NCBI RefSeq assembly: GCF_900215465.1
Contig: NZ_OBEH01000003.1
Location: 62,001-126,000, forward strand
Source: Flagellimonas pacifica
GTDB lineage: Bacteria; Bacteroidota; Bacteroidia; Flavobacteriales; Flavobacteriaceae
Direction: 5' to 3'
Length of the DNA: 64,000 nucleotides
In this document: positions 1-8,611 of the stretch, piece after piece
Layout of the letters: every line of letters begins with the position of its first letter
Numbering within the stretch: the stretch's first letter is position 1
Made by a program: the position numbers and the translations under genes
The notes under the pieces: generated by a model
Seen by the model: the letters and a program-made list of their open reading frames with translations, nothing else
Told to the model about the DNA's origin: nothing
The model's database searches: none

Positions 1-1
1 T

Positions 2-877
2 AAAGCATTTTGGGTAATTGGTTTAGCCCTTGTGATTTTATCCGGTCAAGAAGTATTGGGACAAAGTTCCGATGTTTTTCGAGTGGAGTACCTAAATATC
101 CCCGAAAACGATTCAGGAATAAAAACCCAGAGATATAAACTTTCATTCAATTTACCCATTAAATTGAACGAAAAGAAAGACTACCTGATAACTGGGTTGG
201 AATACAATAAATTTGATTTGGATTATTCTCAGAATCTCCCTTTTGATAAAAGCGAGTTGATTAGGTTCCATATTGCGGATTTAAATTTGGGACTTATCAC
301 CAAATGGAACGAAAACTGGAACTTTGTGACCATAGTTACGCCCAGATTAGCATCCAATTTTATCCATGGAACCAAAAAAGATGACTTTTTCTTTAATGCA
401 ACCGCAGCATTTTGGAAAGAAAAACCTAACGCAGAAAAACCCTTCAGGATTGTCCTTGGCTTATCCTATAATAGCACAACGGGACTTCCGGTTCCTCTTC
501 CATTGGTGAGCTATTATCGCAGGTTTCATCGCAAATGGTCTTACACTTTAGGTATTCCCAAATCTATCTTTAAGCATCATATATCTAAAAAACATACCTT
601 GGAAATGGCACTATTATTGGATGGCTACTTTATAAATGTCCAGAATGATATCATTTTGCCAGATAACCAATTGGGGTCAAAAATTTCTCTAACAGCACTG
701 GTGGGAGCCGTGGGTTATCAATACAACATTACCAAAAATATGGCTTTGTATGGTATGGTGGGTCGTTCTTTTGAGCAGGAGGGTAAGCTTAGAAATGATA
801 AAAGAGGGGATGTTTTTTTATTAAATAATGAAGCAAATCTATATATTAGAACAGGTTTCAAAATAGGAATTTTTTAA
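2..877 (+). CDS. Outer-membrane beta-barrel protein (DUF6268-like), 5' end outside window
   Basis: The reading frame is open to the first base of the window, and the residues before the first possible GTG start (position 32) form a hydrophobic signal-peptide core ending in VLGQSS. The true start therefore lies upstream and the gene is partial. The rest is a run of alternating amphipathic beta-strands ending in a terminal phenylalanine, typical of an outer-membrane barrel. It resembles the DUF6268 family of Bacteroidota outer-membrane proteins. No enzymatic motif is visible. It ends 10 bp before the response-regulator gene, so the two are probably co-transcribed. Confidence 0.65.
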   Translation, partial: KAFWVIGLALVILSGQEVLGQSSDVFRVEYLNIPENDSGIKTQRYKLSFNLPIKLNEKKDYLITGLEYNKFDLDYSQNLPFDKSELIRFHIADLNLGLITKWNENWNFVTIVTPRLASNFIHGTKKDDFFFNATAAFWKEKPNAEKPFRIVLGLSYNSTTGLPVPLPLVSYYRRFHRKWSYTLGIPKSIFKHHISKKHTLEMALLLDGYFINVQNDIILPDNQLGSKISLTALVGAVGYQYNITKNMALYGMVGRSFEQEGKLRNDKRGDVFLLNNEANLYIRTGFKIGIF

Positions 878-887
878 ATAGCAAGGG

Positions 888-2051
888 ATGTCAAAAATTT
901 TGGTCATAGAAGATGAATCTGCCATAAGAAGGGTATTGGTGAAGATATTGAGTGAAGAAAGTGATACATACAATGTTCATCAGGCAGAGGATGGGCTTAG
1001 AGGTATTGAAGCCATTAAGAAAGAAGACTTTGACCTTGTACTTTGCGATATAAAGATGCCCAAAATGGATGGGGTTGAAGTGCTGGAGGCCGCAAGAAAG
1101 ATAAAACCAGAAATTCCGTTTATCATGATTTCGGGTCATGGAGATTTGGATACTGCAGTAAATACTATGAGATTGGGTGCATTTGATTACATCTCTAAAC
1201 CGCCTGATTTAAACCGTTTATTGACCACAGTAAGAAACGCCCTTGACCGAAAGGAACTAGTGGTAGAAAACAAGATTTTAAAGAAAAAAGTCTCCAAGAA
1301 TTATGAAATGGTTGGAGATAGTGATGAAATTGGTGTCATAAAAGATATGATAGAAAAAGTGGCGCCAACCGATGCCCGGGTTTTGATTACAGGTCCAAAC
1401 GGAACAGGAAAAGAGCTTGTAGCACATTGGTTGCACGAAAAGAGCGGCCGTTCTTCCAATCCTTTTATTGAGGTGAATTGTGCAGCTATTCCATCAGAAC
1501 TAATAGAAAGTGAACTCTTTGGGCATGTTAAAGGAGCGTTTACCTCTGCAGTAAAAGACCGTGCGGGAAAATTTGAAGCAGCAAATAAAGGAACTATTTT
1601 CTTGGACGAAATTGGTGATATGAGCCTTTCGGCTCAGGCCAAAGTGCTCAGAGCCCTTCAAGAAAACAAAATTTCACGGGTTGGTACGGATAAAGATATT
1701 AAGGTAGATGTTCGGGTTTTGGCAGCAACCAACAAGGATCTTAAGAAAGAAATTGCTGACGGAAAATTTCGGGAAGATTTATACCATAGATTGGCCGTTA
1801 TCCTAATAAAAGTACCTGCTTTGAACAATAGGAGGGATGATATTCCTATTCTGATTGAACACTTTTCCAAAAAAATAGCATCAGAACAAGGCACTGCTGT
1901 CAAAAACTTTTCCAAAAAAGCCATCAGTTTATTAAAAGGATATGACTGGACAGGAAACGTGCGAGAACTGCGCAATGTTGTGGAACGCTTAATAATTCTT
2001 GGAGGAAAAGAGGTCTCCGAAGAAGACGTAAAGCTTTTTGCTAGCAAATAG
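888..2051 (+). CDS. NtrC-type sigma-54 response regulator without DNA-binding domain
   Basis: Residues 1-120 form a CheY-like receiver with acidic pocket E8/D9, phospho-acceptor D54 and conserved K104. Residues about 140-370 are an AAA+ sigma-54-interaction domain, with Walker A GPNGTGKE at 169-176, the sigma-54 contact loop written GAFTSA (216-221) instead of GAFTGA, and Walker B TIFLDEIGD at 236-244. The protein stops at residue 387 just after the AAA+ lid, so the usual Fis-type helix-turn-helix is missing. It probably activates sigma-54 RNA polymerase from solution or through a partner. No histidine kinase lies in the window. It follows the barrel gene by 10 bp. Family assignment is firm; targets are unknown. 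Confidence 0.9.
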   Translation: MSKILVIEDESAIRRVLVKILSEESDTYNVHQAEDGLRGIEAIKKEDFDLVLCDIKMPKMDGVEVLEAARKIKPEIPFIMISGHGDLDTAVNTMRLGAFDYISKPPDLNRLLTTVRNALDRKELVVENKILKKKVSKNYEMVGDSDEIGVIKDMIEKVAPTDARVLITGPNGTGKELVAHWLHEKSGRSSNPFIEVNCAAIPSELIESELFGHVKGAFTSAVKDRAGKFEAANKGTIFLDEIGDMSLSAQAKVLRALQENKISRVGTDKDIKVDVRVLAATNKDLKKEIADGKFREDLYHRLAVILIKVPALNNRRDDIPILIEHFSKKIASEQGTAVKNFSKKAISLLKGYDWTGNVRELRNVVERLIILGGKEVSEEDVKLFASK

Positions 2052-2052
2052 C

Positions 2053-2766
2053 CTAATCTACATTACACTCTCCAATACGTAAAAGGGCATCGTGCGTAAT
2101 GGTCTTTACCCGTTGGTGGTATTGCTTTTTTGGTTCAGAAAGCCCTGTGTTTAGCAATGTCAAACGTGCTTCCTCATGAATTCTGGTGATATATTTTAGC
2201 GCAGACTTGCAATCTACTTCACGTATAACCTTGTCAAGCGAGTTTTCAAATCCTAACAAACAGCTATGTACCTGTTCCTCGGAAAGTTTACCATGTGTTA
2301 GAAGCATGGCGCCATGGTCATAGATGGCATTTTTGGTGTTCAATACCAAAACATTATTATCATAAGTGCTGGAAAACTCTTCCTCAAAAGTTTTTAACAC
2401 TTTAATCCCTATTTCAGTACTTTCCAAGGCATTGTGCAAAGATTTTTTGGAAACCTCAAAAGATGCTGCTTTTGTAGCCTTTTTAAGATAAGAAAGTGTT
2501 TTTTCAAGACTTTCAATAGTGCCTTCGCAACCACAATCTATAAAATTGAACTTGGTTTTTTCAATACCATTAAGTGCCTTGTAGGCATAGTATTTGGACA
2601 TCTCAAAATCATCAGCTATTATAGCTGCTTGAGTTTGACTTTTAATGTACTCAAGATTGGAATTTGCATACTCACATGCATTTCGAGTAGTGAACGAAGC
2701 CATAAGTAATAGGCCAAGAATGCCTAAAACAAAGACTATAAAGAGAATAATCTTTTTTGCTTTCAT
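2053..2766 (-). CDS. Membrane-anchored helical protein of unknown function
   Basis: This 237-residue protein has one N-terminal hydrophobic segment (about residues 5-24, KKIILFIVFVLGILGLLLMA) and then a mostly alpha-helical region with scattered cysteines (CEY, CGC, CLL, DCKS, GEC). The hydrophobic segment probably anchors it in the inner membrane with the helical part in the periplasm. I do not recognise a family. It converges on the response regulator with one base between the two stop codons. Confidence 0.6.
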   Translation of the reverse strand: MKAKKIILFIVFVLGILGLLLMASFTTRNACEYANSNLEYIKSQTQAAIIADDFEMSKYYAYKALNGIEKTKFNFIDCGCEGTIESLEKTLSYLKKATKAASFEVSKKSLHNALESTEIGIKVLKTFEEEFSSTYDNNVLVLNTKNAIYDHGAMLLTHGKLSEEQVHSCLLGFENSLDKVIREVDCKSALKYITRIHEEARLTLLNTGLSEPKKQYHQRVKTITHDALLRIGECNVD

Positions 2767-2944
2767 AACGCTAGATTTGGGACAATGCGTCTTATGTTTC
2801 CTACTAAATTACAGGAAGAATCGACTGAAAATGAATATAATCGATAAAAAACGATCTAAAACTATCAAATGTAAAAAGGATCGTTGAATGGTAGTTTTTG
2901 GACGATGGTTGAAGGAATGATCAAAAAGAACTATATTCATTCTC

Positions 2945-3829
2945 ATGGAAAAAATCGAAATAGACCCTTACCGAGTTGAGGATCATATAAAACTATCAGA
3001 AAAAAGCACGTTTCAGGATTTTGATTGTACGGATAAAGAACTGAAAGAGAAACTAGAGGAGGTTAGGGAGGATTTGGGAAAATTTCAGGATACACTGTAT
3101 GCCCACGGAAAGTATGGAGTTTTGGTTTGCCTACAAGGTATGGATACCTCTGGGAAGGACAGTCTTATAAGGGAGGTTTTTAAAGACTTCAATGTAAGAG
3201 GAGTGGAGGTGCATAGTTTTAAAGTGCCCACTGAGCTGGAGTTGAAGCATGATTATTTATGGCGGCACTACATTGCACTGCCTGCAAGGGGTAAGTTCGG
3301 TGTTTTTAATAGAACACATTATGAAAACGTTCTAGTCACCAAAGTGCACCCAGAGTATATTCTTGGAGAAAACATTCCTGGAATTGAATCTGTATCAGAT
3401 ATAGATGGGGCATTCTGGGAAAATCGATACCGTCAAATCAACGATTTTGAACAACATATTGCTGAAAACGGAACCTTGATTTTTAAGTTCTTCCTACATT
3501 TATCAAAAGAAGAGCAGCGTCAACGCTTGCTCCGTCGACTCAGACTGAAAGAAAAAAACTGGAAATTTTCACCTGGTGACCTCAAGGAAAGGAAATTATG
3601 GGATGATTATAAGGTTTGCTATGAGGAAGCAATCAATAAAACCTCTAAACCCCATGCACCTTGGTATGTTATTCCAGCGGATAACAAAAAAGCTGCGCGG
3701 TTAATTGTCGCCACTATTTTATTAAAGACGTTAAAAAAATACAAAGATGTGGAAGAACCTGAGTTGGATGAAAAAATAAAAGCTAATTTAGAAACCTTCA
3801 AACTAGACTTGGAAAAAGAAACCGAATGA
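2945..3829 (+). CDS. ppk2: PPK2-family polyphosphate kinase
   Basis: PPK2 enzymes transfer phosphate between polyphosphate and nucleoside mono- or diphosphates in the cytoplasm. The 294-residue length fits single-domain PPK2. Visible motifs are the Walker A loop GMDTSGKDS (about 65-73), the following FNVRGVEVHSFKVPT segment, the conserved GKFGVFNRTHYENVL block (Walker B region, about 115-130), and the basic lid with RRLRLKEKNWKFSPGDL (about 197-213). Direction and substrate (AMP or ADP) cannot be read from sequence. The stop codon overlaps the start of the M28 peptidase gene by 4 bp, suggesting translational coupling. Confidence 0.93.
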   Translation: MEKIEIDPYRVEDHIKLSEKSTFQDFDCTDKELKEKLEEVREDLGKFQDTLYAHGKYGVLVCLQGMDTSGKDSLIREVFKDFNVRGVEVHSFKVPTELELKHDYLWRHYIALPARGKFGVFNRTHYENVLVTKVHPEYILGENIPGIESVSDIDGAFWENRYRQINDFEQHIAENGTLIFKFFLHLSKEEQRQRLLRRLRLKEKNWKFSPGDLKERKLWDDYKVCYEEAINKTSKPHAPWYVIPADNKKAARLIVATILLKTLKKYKDVEEPELDEKIKANLETFKLDLEKETE

Positions 3830-5223
3830 GAACAATCTTACTTTTATCCCTTTTATTGATCAGTACCCCTTTTTTTTCGCAATCTGATGATGCAAAACAA
3901 ATCAAGGCAATTTATGACCAGGCTTTGACCAATGGAAAAGCATATGATTGGTTAAATCATCTTTCAAATCAAATAGGTGGGCGCCTTTCAGGTTCCGTAC
4001 AAGCGCAACTGGCAGTAGATTACACTAAAGCCCAATTAGATTCATTAGGATTGGACAGAGTATGGTTGCAGCCAGTAATGGTGCCCAAATGGGTGAGAGG
4101 AACACCTGAATTTGCCTATATTGAGACCAAACCCGGGCATACCACCAATGTTCCCATTTGTGCTCTCGGAGGTTCCATCTCTACACCTGATGGTGGAATA
4201 AAAGCTGGTATTGTTGAAGTAAAAGGCATAGAAGACCTGGAAAAATTGGGAAGATCAAAGATTGAAGGTAAAATAGTGTTCTATAATCGACCCATGGAAC
4301 CTACTCAGATAAGCACTTTTGCATCTTACTCTGGTTGTGTGGATCAAAGATACTCTGGAGCAGCAGAAGCAGGTAAGTATGGTGCAGCTGGTGTTATTGT
4401 ACGTTCCATGAACCTGCGTTTGGATGATTACCCGCATACTGGAGCCATGAGTTATGGAGACACTCCCGTTTCTGATAGGATTCCGGCAGCGGCCATTAGC
4501 ACCAAAGGAGCCGAATTGTTAAGTACTACATTGACGTTGAACCCAGATATAAAGTTATATTTTAAGCAAAACTGTAAGCAATTTGAAGATGTAGAATCCT
4601 ATAATGTTATTGGAGAAATAACTGGTACCACTTATCCTAATGAAGTTATGGTTGTTGGTGGGCATTTAGACTCTTGGGATTTAGGGGATGGTTCCCATGA
4701 TGATGGAGCTGGATGTGTACAAAGTATGGATGTGCTCCGCCTATTGAAAGAGACAGGTTACAAACCTAAACGCACACTACGTGTGGTATTGTTCATGAAT
4801 GAAGAAAACGGACTTAGGGGTGGAAATAAATATGCCGAAATTGCCCAAAAGAAAAATGAGAAACATGTTTTTGCCTTGGAAAGTGACTCGGGAGGGTTTA
4901 CTCCAAGAGGTTTTTCTTTTGATTGTTCCGAAGAAAATCTGAAGCAAGTACAAAGCTGGAAAGGTTTGTTTGAACCCTATCTGATTCACATGTTTGTAAA
5001 AGGATATAGTGGCGCGGATATTGGGCCGTTAAAAAGCGAAGACTTGGTCTTGGCAGGACTTCGCCCAGATTCACAGCGTTATTTTGACCATCATCATGCC
5101 GAGAACGATACGTTTGAGCATGTGAATAAGAGAGAATTAGAGCTTGGGGCCGCCACAATGGCCAGTTTGGTTTATCTTATAGACAAGTATGGGACAATTA
5201 CTTCTGCAAAGATAAAGGGGTAG
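3826..5223 (+). CDS. Secreted M28-family zinc aminopeptidase/carboxypeptidase
   Basis: The N-terminus MRTILLLSLLLISTPFFSQS is a signal peptide, so this acts outside the cytoplasm. A PA-type insert (about 130-250) precedes the M28 catalytic core. The co-catalytic zinc ligands are visible: H280 in GGHLDSWD, D292/D293 in SHDDGAG, the NEEN pair at 325-328, D354 in ESDSGG, and a late His in DHHHAENDT. Its length of 465 fits M28 members such as carboxypeptidase Q-like enzymes, which release amino acids from peptides. The start overlaps the ppk2 stop by 4 bp. Confidence 0.92.
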   Translation: MRTILLLSLLLISTPFFSQSDDAKQIKAIYDQALTNGKAYDWLNHLSNQIGGRLSGSVQAQLAVDYTKAQLDSLGLDRVWLQPVMVPKWVRGTPEFAYIETKPGHTTNVPICALGGSISTPDGGIKAGIVEVKGIEDLEKLGRSKIEGKIVFYNRPMEPTQISTFASYSGCVDQRYSGAAEAGKYGAAGVIVRSMNLRLDDYPHTGAMSYGDTPVSDRIPAAAISTKGAELLSTTLTLNPDIKLYFKQNCKQFEDVESYNVIGEITGTTYPNEVMVVGGHLDSWDLGDGSHDDGAGCVQSMDVLRLLKETGYKPKRTLRVVLFMNEENGLRGGNKYAEIAQKKNEKHVFALESDSGGFTPRGFSFDCSEENLKQVQSWKGLFEPYLIHMFVKGYSGADIGPLKSEDLVLAGLRPDSQRYFDHHHAENDTFEHVNKRELELGAATMASLVYLIDKYGTITSAKIKG

Positions 5224-5355
5224 GGTGTTCGTTCATTTTGGGTAAGTTATTGATTGGTATCCCTAAACTACCCAGTTTCTTATCTGTATTATCTTGATTT
5301 GGTAGATTTCTTGCGCTACTATTTTTAATCTGCCTAAAAAATCAGGTTGGCATTT

Positions 5356-5470
5356 AACGTTCTGGCTATGATAAGTTGCGACGTTAGAAACCCTATGGAG
5401 ACTAAACATACTAATAATGTATAGATTTTCTGCAGGAAAATCGCCAGCAATTGATCATACGCCATATAGG
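5356..5470. repeat. Degenerate attC-like element (left end of array)
   Basis: The left arm reads AACGTTCTGGCTATGATAAGTTGCG and matches the intact sites near 9759 and 11374 (AACGGTCTCGGCTATGAGTAGTTGCG) with several changes. The right arm GCAATTGATCATACGCCATA matches GCAATTACTTATAGCCATT. The terminal GTT has decayed to ATA. It lies just downstream of the DUF1028 gene stop, where a cassette site would be expected. Confidence 0.55.
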
Positions 5471-5479
5471 TGATAGTTT

Positions 5480-6190
5480 CTAGTACTTGTCTTTTTCTTC
5501 TTTACGCCAAAAATCAAATTGTTGATTTAGCAAAGTTACAGCGGGTTCACCACCTTTTTTTATGCCTTGAACCGCTAGCTTTAAAATAGCCCCATCTAGA
5601 GGTTTGTATACCATTATAAAAGCAGACCTTGCATATTGCGTTTCGCACCTTTTATCTCCACCGGCTTCTTCTCCAGCTTTGAGTGCAAGCATCAACCGCT
5701 CAGCTAAAGATTTATCCCTATTTTGATTAAAGGCATCAAATGCTTTTTTAACAACTTGCTCCCCCAAAAGTATGTTGCCCATAACCGCAAAGTCATCGCC
5801 AACCATTTCGCCGTTCCAATCCGCAATTTCAGTACCGGAGTATACCAAAGGGCTTGTCCCTTCCTTCAATAATATTACACCATATTGCTGCCGTTCTGGC
5901 TCGAAACGTTTCGCTTTCATAGCATTCAAGATTTCTAGCGCAGAAGCGTTACTTTCCATAAGAGAGACCCCTTTCATACGAGCAAAATAATTGCTTGCCG
6001 CCTGTACCACAATAGCACCTTTTTCAGGTTCAATGGATGCAATTCCAGACACATCGAAAGTACATGAGGCACCTACAATTCCAATTTCCCCTGTTTTTCT
6101 GTCCACAGCAATAATAGACCATGTAGCATAGCATTGGGTGGAGAAGAGTGTTGTTAAAATTACTATTAATAGAATACCTCTTTTCTTCAT
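5480..6190 (-). CDS. Secreted DUF1028 (Ntn-hydrolase-like) protein
   Basis: A signal peptide (MKKRGILLIVILTTLFSTQCYA) precedes a DUF1028 domain that starts at TWSIIAVDRKTGEIGIVGASC and carries the conserved GGDKRCETQYARSAFI block near the C-terminus. DUF1028 proteins have an Ntn-hydrolase-like fold; their substrate is unknown. After signal cleavage a Thr or Cys could act as the N-terminal nucleophile, but this is not provable here. The gene is on the same strand as the cassette genes and is bounded by a degenerate attC-like element on its left. It may be the oldest, decayed member of the array. Confidence 0.85.
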   Translation of the reverse strand: MKKRGILLIVILTTLFSTQCYATWSIIAVDRKTGEIGIVGASCTFDVSGIASIEPEKGAIVVQAASNYFARMKGVSLMESNASALEILNAMKAKRFEPERQQYGVILLKEGTSPLVYSGTEIADWNGEMVGDDFAVMGNILLGEQVVKKAFDAFNQNRDKSLAERLMLALKAGEEAGGDKRCETQYARSAFIMVYKPLDGAILKLAVQGIKKGGEPAVTLLNQQFDFWRKEEKDKY

Positions 6191-6293
6191 TGTTATTGAA
6201 TTTTATATTCTTAGTTATAATTACAGATAGATAAAAATGAAGAATGTTACACTTTACTTAAATAGAATTTTATGGATAAGTCGAATTACCACT

Positions 6294-6478
6294 AAGGGTC
6301 TTGTTTATGAAGCGTAGCGCATAAAAAGGTGCTAACTTTTCGGATTAGTACAGCGCTGAATTTTTATATTTTGTTCTTTTTTTTGGTTTAAAGCCAAATT
6401 CAAAAATTTGGAGGTCTTTGTAAATAAACACAAATCTTTCAGTTTAGGACTTGTTAGCTATGTTTTATACACCGTGTT
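6294..6478. repeat. attC-like element, 5' arm degenerate
   Basis: The right arm ends TATACACC followed by GTG then GTT (6476-6478). The left arm GGGTCTTGTTTATGAAGCG (6296-6314) resembles the arm of the element at 29205 (CGGTCTTGTGTATGAG), but its AAC core is lost. The bases after GTT (GTACAACGTT) nearly match the reverse complement of the bases before the AAC at 7225, so this end still pairs with the far side of the protease gene. Confidence 0.6.
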
Positions 6479-6486
6479 GTACAACG

Positions 6487-7203
6487 TTATTTTACTTTTA
6501 TGTACTCTTTTTCAATTAACTCTTTTACAGAAATTAATCTCCCGTTTTCTTTTACACTTAATTCTGATATAAAATCAATAGGTGTAATATAAGATATTGG
6601 TTCTTCACCTTCAATTAGGTCAAAAGAACTTGAGTTAATACCTATAACGTATCCATTTTTAAATACTGGACCACCACTTGCGCCTCCTTGAATATCCATA
6701 TTTGTTTGATAGCATCTGTTTTTCACTTTATAAGAACCATTTTTACAAAAATCTACTATCGTTCCAAAGGAATTTATACCTTTAAATAAGAATTCAGTCT
6801 CTCCAGTTTCTAAATTCGTTTTTTCACTATTGGGATAAGCAAATGTGAAAATCTTTTCCCCATTATCTAATTTTTCAAAATCTAATGTGAAATATGCAGA
6901 GATATTTGCATTAACATCTGTTTTATCAGGTAATCGTCTTTTTCCCAAAGTACCAATCATTATATCTGCATTCTTATTTGGAACTAATTGAGTAACTGGG
7001 CGCAAATGATATTCTTTATTTTCTATATTCTGAACTCCATATAGAGTCTGTTCGGTTTGTTTTCCGTCCTTAAAAAATAAATGCTTAGCAGTAGCAAAAG
7101 CGCCAACAGGATTTATGAAGAAACCTGTTCCTAAACATTTCCATATATTCTTATCCGGGTCAAAAGTTATAATGGGAAAAATTGCTTCATTATGATTACT
7201 CAT
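6487..7203 (-). CDS. Trypsin-like serine protease, no signal peptide (cassette)
   Basis: This 238-residue chymotrypsin-fold (S1/S46-like) peptidase has the catalytic triad visible as H41 in ATAKHLF, D80 in NKNADIMIG and S176 in QGGASGGPV. Glycine-rich GTGFFI (25-30) marks the first barrel. There is no signal peptide or membrane segment, so it probably works in the cytoplasm, unlike most trypsin-fold bacterial proteases. It is a single-gene cassette between the sites ending at 6478 and starting at 7225. The substrate is unknown; bacterial cytoplasmic trypsin-like proteases are often effector or regulatory modules. Confidence 0.85.
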   Translation of the reverse strand: MSNHNEAIFPIITFDPDKNIWKCLGTGFFINPVGAFATAKHLFFKDGKQTEQTLYGVQNIENKEYHLRPVTQLVPNKNADIMIGTLGKRRLPDKTDVNANISAYFTLDFEKLDNGEKIFTFAYPNSEKTNLETGETEFLFKGINSFGTIVDFCKNGSYKVKNRCYQTNMDIQGGASGGPVFKNGYVIGINSSSFDLIEGEEPISYITPIDFISELSVKENGRLISVKELIEKEYIKVK

Positions 7204-7224
7204 TTTGTTAGGTCAATGTTGTGC

Positions 7225-7376
7225 AACGGTCTCGTATAACCGTCGGTTTTACGGGTTAATATGAGTTAATTTTGGTTTAGCATAGACTTTGGCAATTCCA
7301 AGTGGATTCCCTAGAGCCTGTCCTGAGCGGAATCGAAGGGTGGTCTAACCCGCCGAAATTACGGTTATACATTGTT
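7225..7376. repeat. attC-like element, GTATAACCG type, with inserted REP-like sequence
   Basis: The arms are AACGGTCTCGTATAACCG and CGGTTATACATTGTT (152 bp overall). Most of the stem matches the sites at 7920, 13953 and 14593. The apical part differs: where the sister sites have GGATTCGGACGTAGTCGAATCC, this one holds about 28 bp (7313-7340) reading AGCCTGTCCTGAGCGG then AATCGAAGGG, which resembles a widespread REP-type palindrome. Confidence 0.8.
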
Positions 7377-7400
7377 GTAAGAAGTATTTTTTAATTATAC

Positions 7401-7901
7401 TTATCGATTATATTTTGAATCTTTCAGGTTATACATTATTCTGTGAATTTTCCATTTTCCGCCTTCTTTTTTTAGAATGTTAGTGAATTCAGAGATAGAT
7501 TGAGTTGTGTCATGACCAATATTATTTTCTAAAGTGCACCACGTAAGTTTGGATAATCCCTGATAATATGCAATATTTCCAGAACTTACGATTTCTTCAT
7601 TTTCTACTTCATATTGGATTATTGGATACTTTATATCAGATTTTGGGAACCAAAATCCGCTGACATTATTCTTGCTAAGAATAGGTTTTTCAGTTTTCCC
7701 AGGTTGAAATAGAATAATTTCAGTAGTCAATTTATCCAACACTGATGTTGAATCTCCATTTCTCCAAGCCTGTCTATAATCTTGCATCATCTGTTTAATA
7801 TCATGAATATCACTTGTTTCATTTTCATTCGTGTTTTTACAAGAATTAAATGTTAATAATACAATAGAAAATAGAAGGATGTTTAATATTCGATTTTTCA
7901 T
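7401..7901 (-). CDS. Lipoprotein with NTF2/SnoaL-like (DUF4440) domain (cassette)
   Basis: The N-terminus MKNRILNILLFSIVLLTFNSC is a lipoprotein signal with the lipidated cysteine at residue 21. Residues about 32-160 look like an NTF2-like fold of the DUF4440/SnoaL type: a long helix with MQDYRQAWRNGDSTSVL, then alternating strands ending in GGKWKIHRIMYNL. Such domains bind small molecules or serve as steroid-isomerase-like enzymes; no catalytic pair can be named here. The boxes flanking this cassette pair only weakly (TGTAA shared with an offset). Confidence 0.7.
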   Translation of the reverse strand: MKNRILNILLFSIVLLTFNSCKNTNENETSDIHDIKQMMQDYRQAWRNGDSTSVLDKLTTEIILFQPGKTEKPILSKNNVSGFWFPKSDIKYPIIQYEVENEEIVSSGNIAYYQGLSKLTWCTLENNIGHDTTQSISEFTNILKKEGGKWKIHRIMYNLKDSKYNR

Positions 7902-7919
7902 TTTTCAGGTATTACATAT

Positions 7920-8045
7920 AACGGTCTCGTATAACCATCAGTTACGGGTTTATATGCGTTAATTTTCGGTTTGGCACTAGCTTTAGCAATTACAGAGTGG
8001 ATTCGGACGTAGTCGAATCCGCCGTAATTGCGGTTATACATTGTT
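7920..8045. repeat. attC-like element, GTATAACC type
   Basis: AAC (7920-7922) GGTCTCGTATAACC opens and GCGGTTATACATTGTT closes a 126 bp hairpin. The outer spacer is 7 nt on one arm and 4 nt on the other. An apical hairpin GGATTCGGACGTAGTCGAAT lies at the centre. It is close to identical with the sites at 13953 and 14593. The outer boxes, ACATAT before and GGCTGT after, do not pair with each other. Confidence 0.85.
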
Positions 8046-8068
8046 GGCTGTAGTGTTTTTTCCATTCG

Positions 8069-8602
8069 CTAATATATTATTACCAATTCCGATTCTTTCC
8101 TGCACCAATTATTTACATTTCCATTTTTGTCAATTAATAAATAATAAGTAGTGCTTTTTCTTTTATAGTTTTCCGATACAATTACATAAAAATTCTCAAA
8201 ATCATCTTTTTTATGATATGGTTGAGAAATTCTTAAATTCATACCGCTACTACTTTTATATTTTTTAATCCGAAACTGTTTTTTATCCAAGTTGTCATAA
8301 CTCATTACGTGAGTTGGGGAATCAAAATCCATTTGTTCAAGAGCATAAATTCCGAAAGTTTCCAATTCCTTTCCCTCTGTCAATAATTTTCCGGTCAGAC
8401 ATTCATTAACTTGAAATTTATAAGAAGAGAAGTGAAAGTCAGTCGTGTATTTCGGAATTTTTATTCGTTTTTCAACAGGGAACTTTGTCAATAAACTGTC
8501 TTTGTAAAAATCAAAAGCGATTTGTTCAAAAAAAGGAATTTCAACTTGCCCAAATCCAAGATTGAAACTCAATGTTAATATTATAATCGCGATTTTTTTC
8601 AT
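8069..8602 (-). CDS. Secreted protein of unknown function (cassette)
   Basis: This 177-residue protein starts with a signal peptide (MKKIAIIILTLSFNLGFGQ) and contains no recognised motif. It is rich in lysine, tyrosine and beta-type segments. The cassette boxes on its two sides pair perfectly: GTTGGCTGTA on the left (8043-8052) and TACAGCCAAC on the right (8605-8614). That marks the exact limits of the unit, with the stop 23 bp from the left core. Confidence 0.7.
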   Translation of the reverse strand: MKKIAIIILTLSFNLGFGQVEIPFFEQIAFDFYKDSLLTKFPVEKRIKIPKYTTDFHFSSYKFQVNECLTGKLLTEGKELETFGIYALEQMDFDSPTHVMSYDNLDKKQFRIKKYKSSSGMNLRISQPYHKKDDFENFYVIVSENYKRKSTTYYLLIDKNGNVNNWCRKESELVIIY

Positions 8603-8611
8603 ATTACAGCC

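Noticed and set aside
1658..2047. 129-codon minus-strand open frame
   Set aside because: Shadow within the response-regulator AAA+ domain; no motif or start signal.
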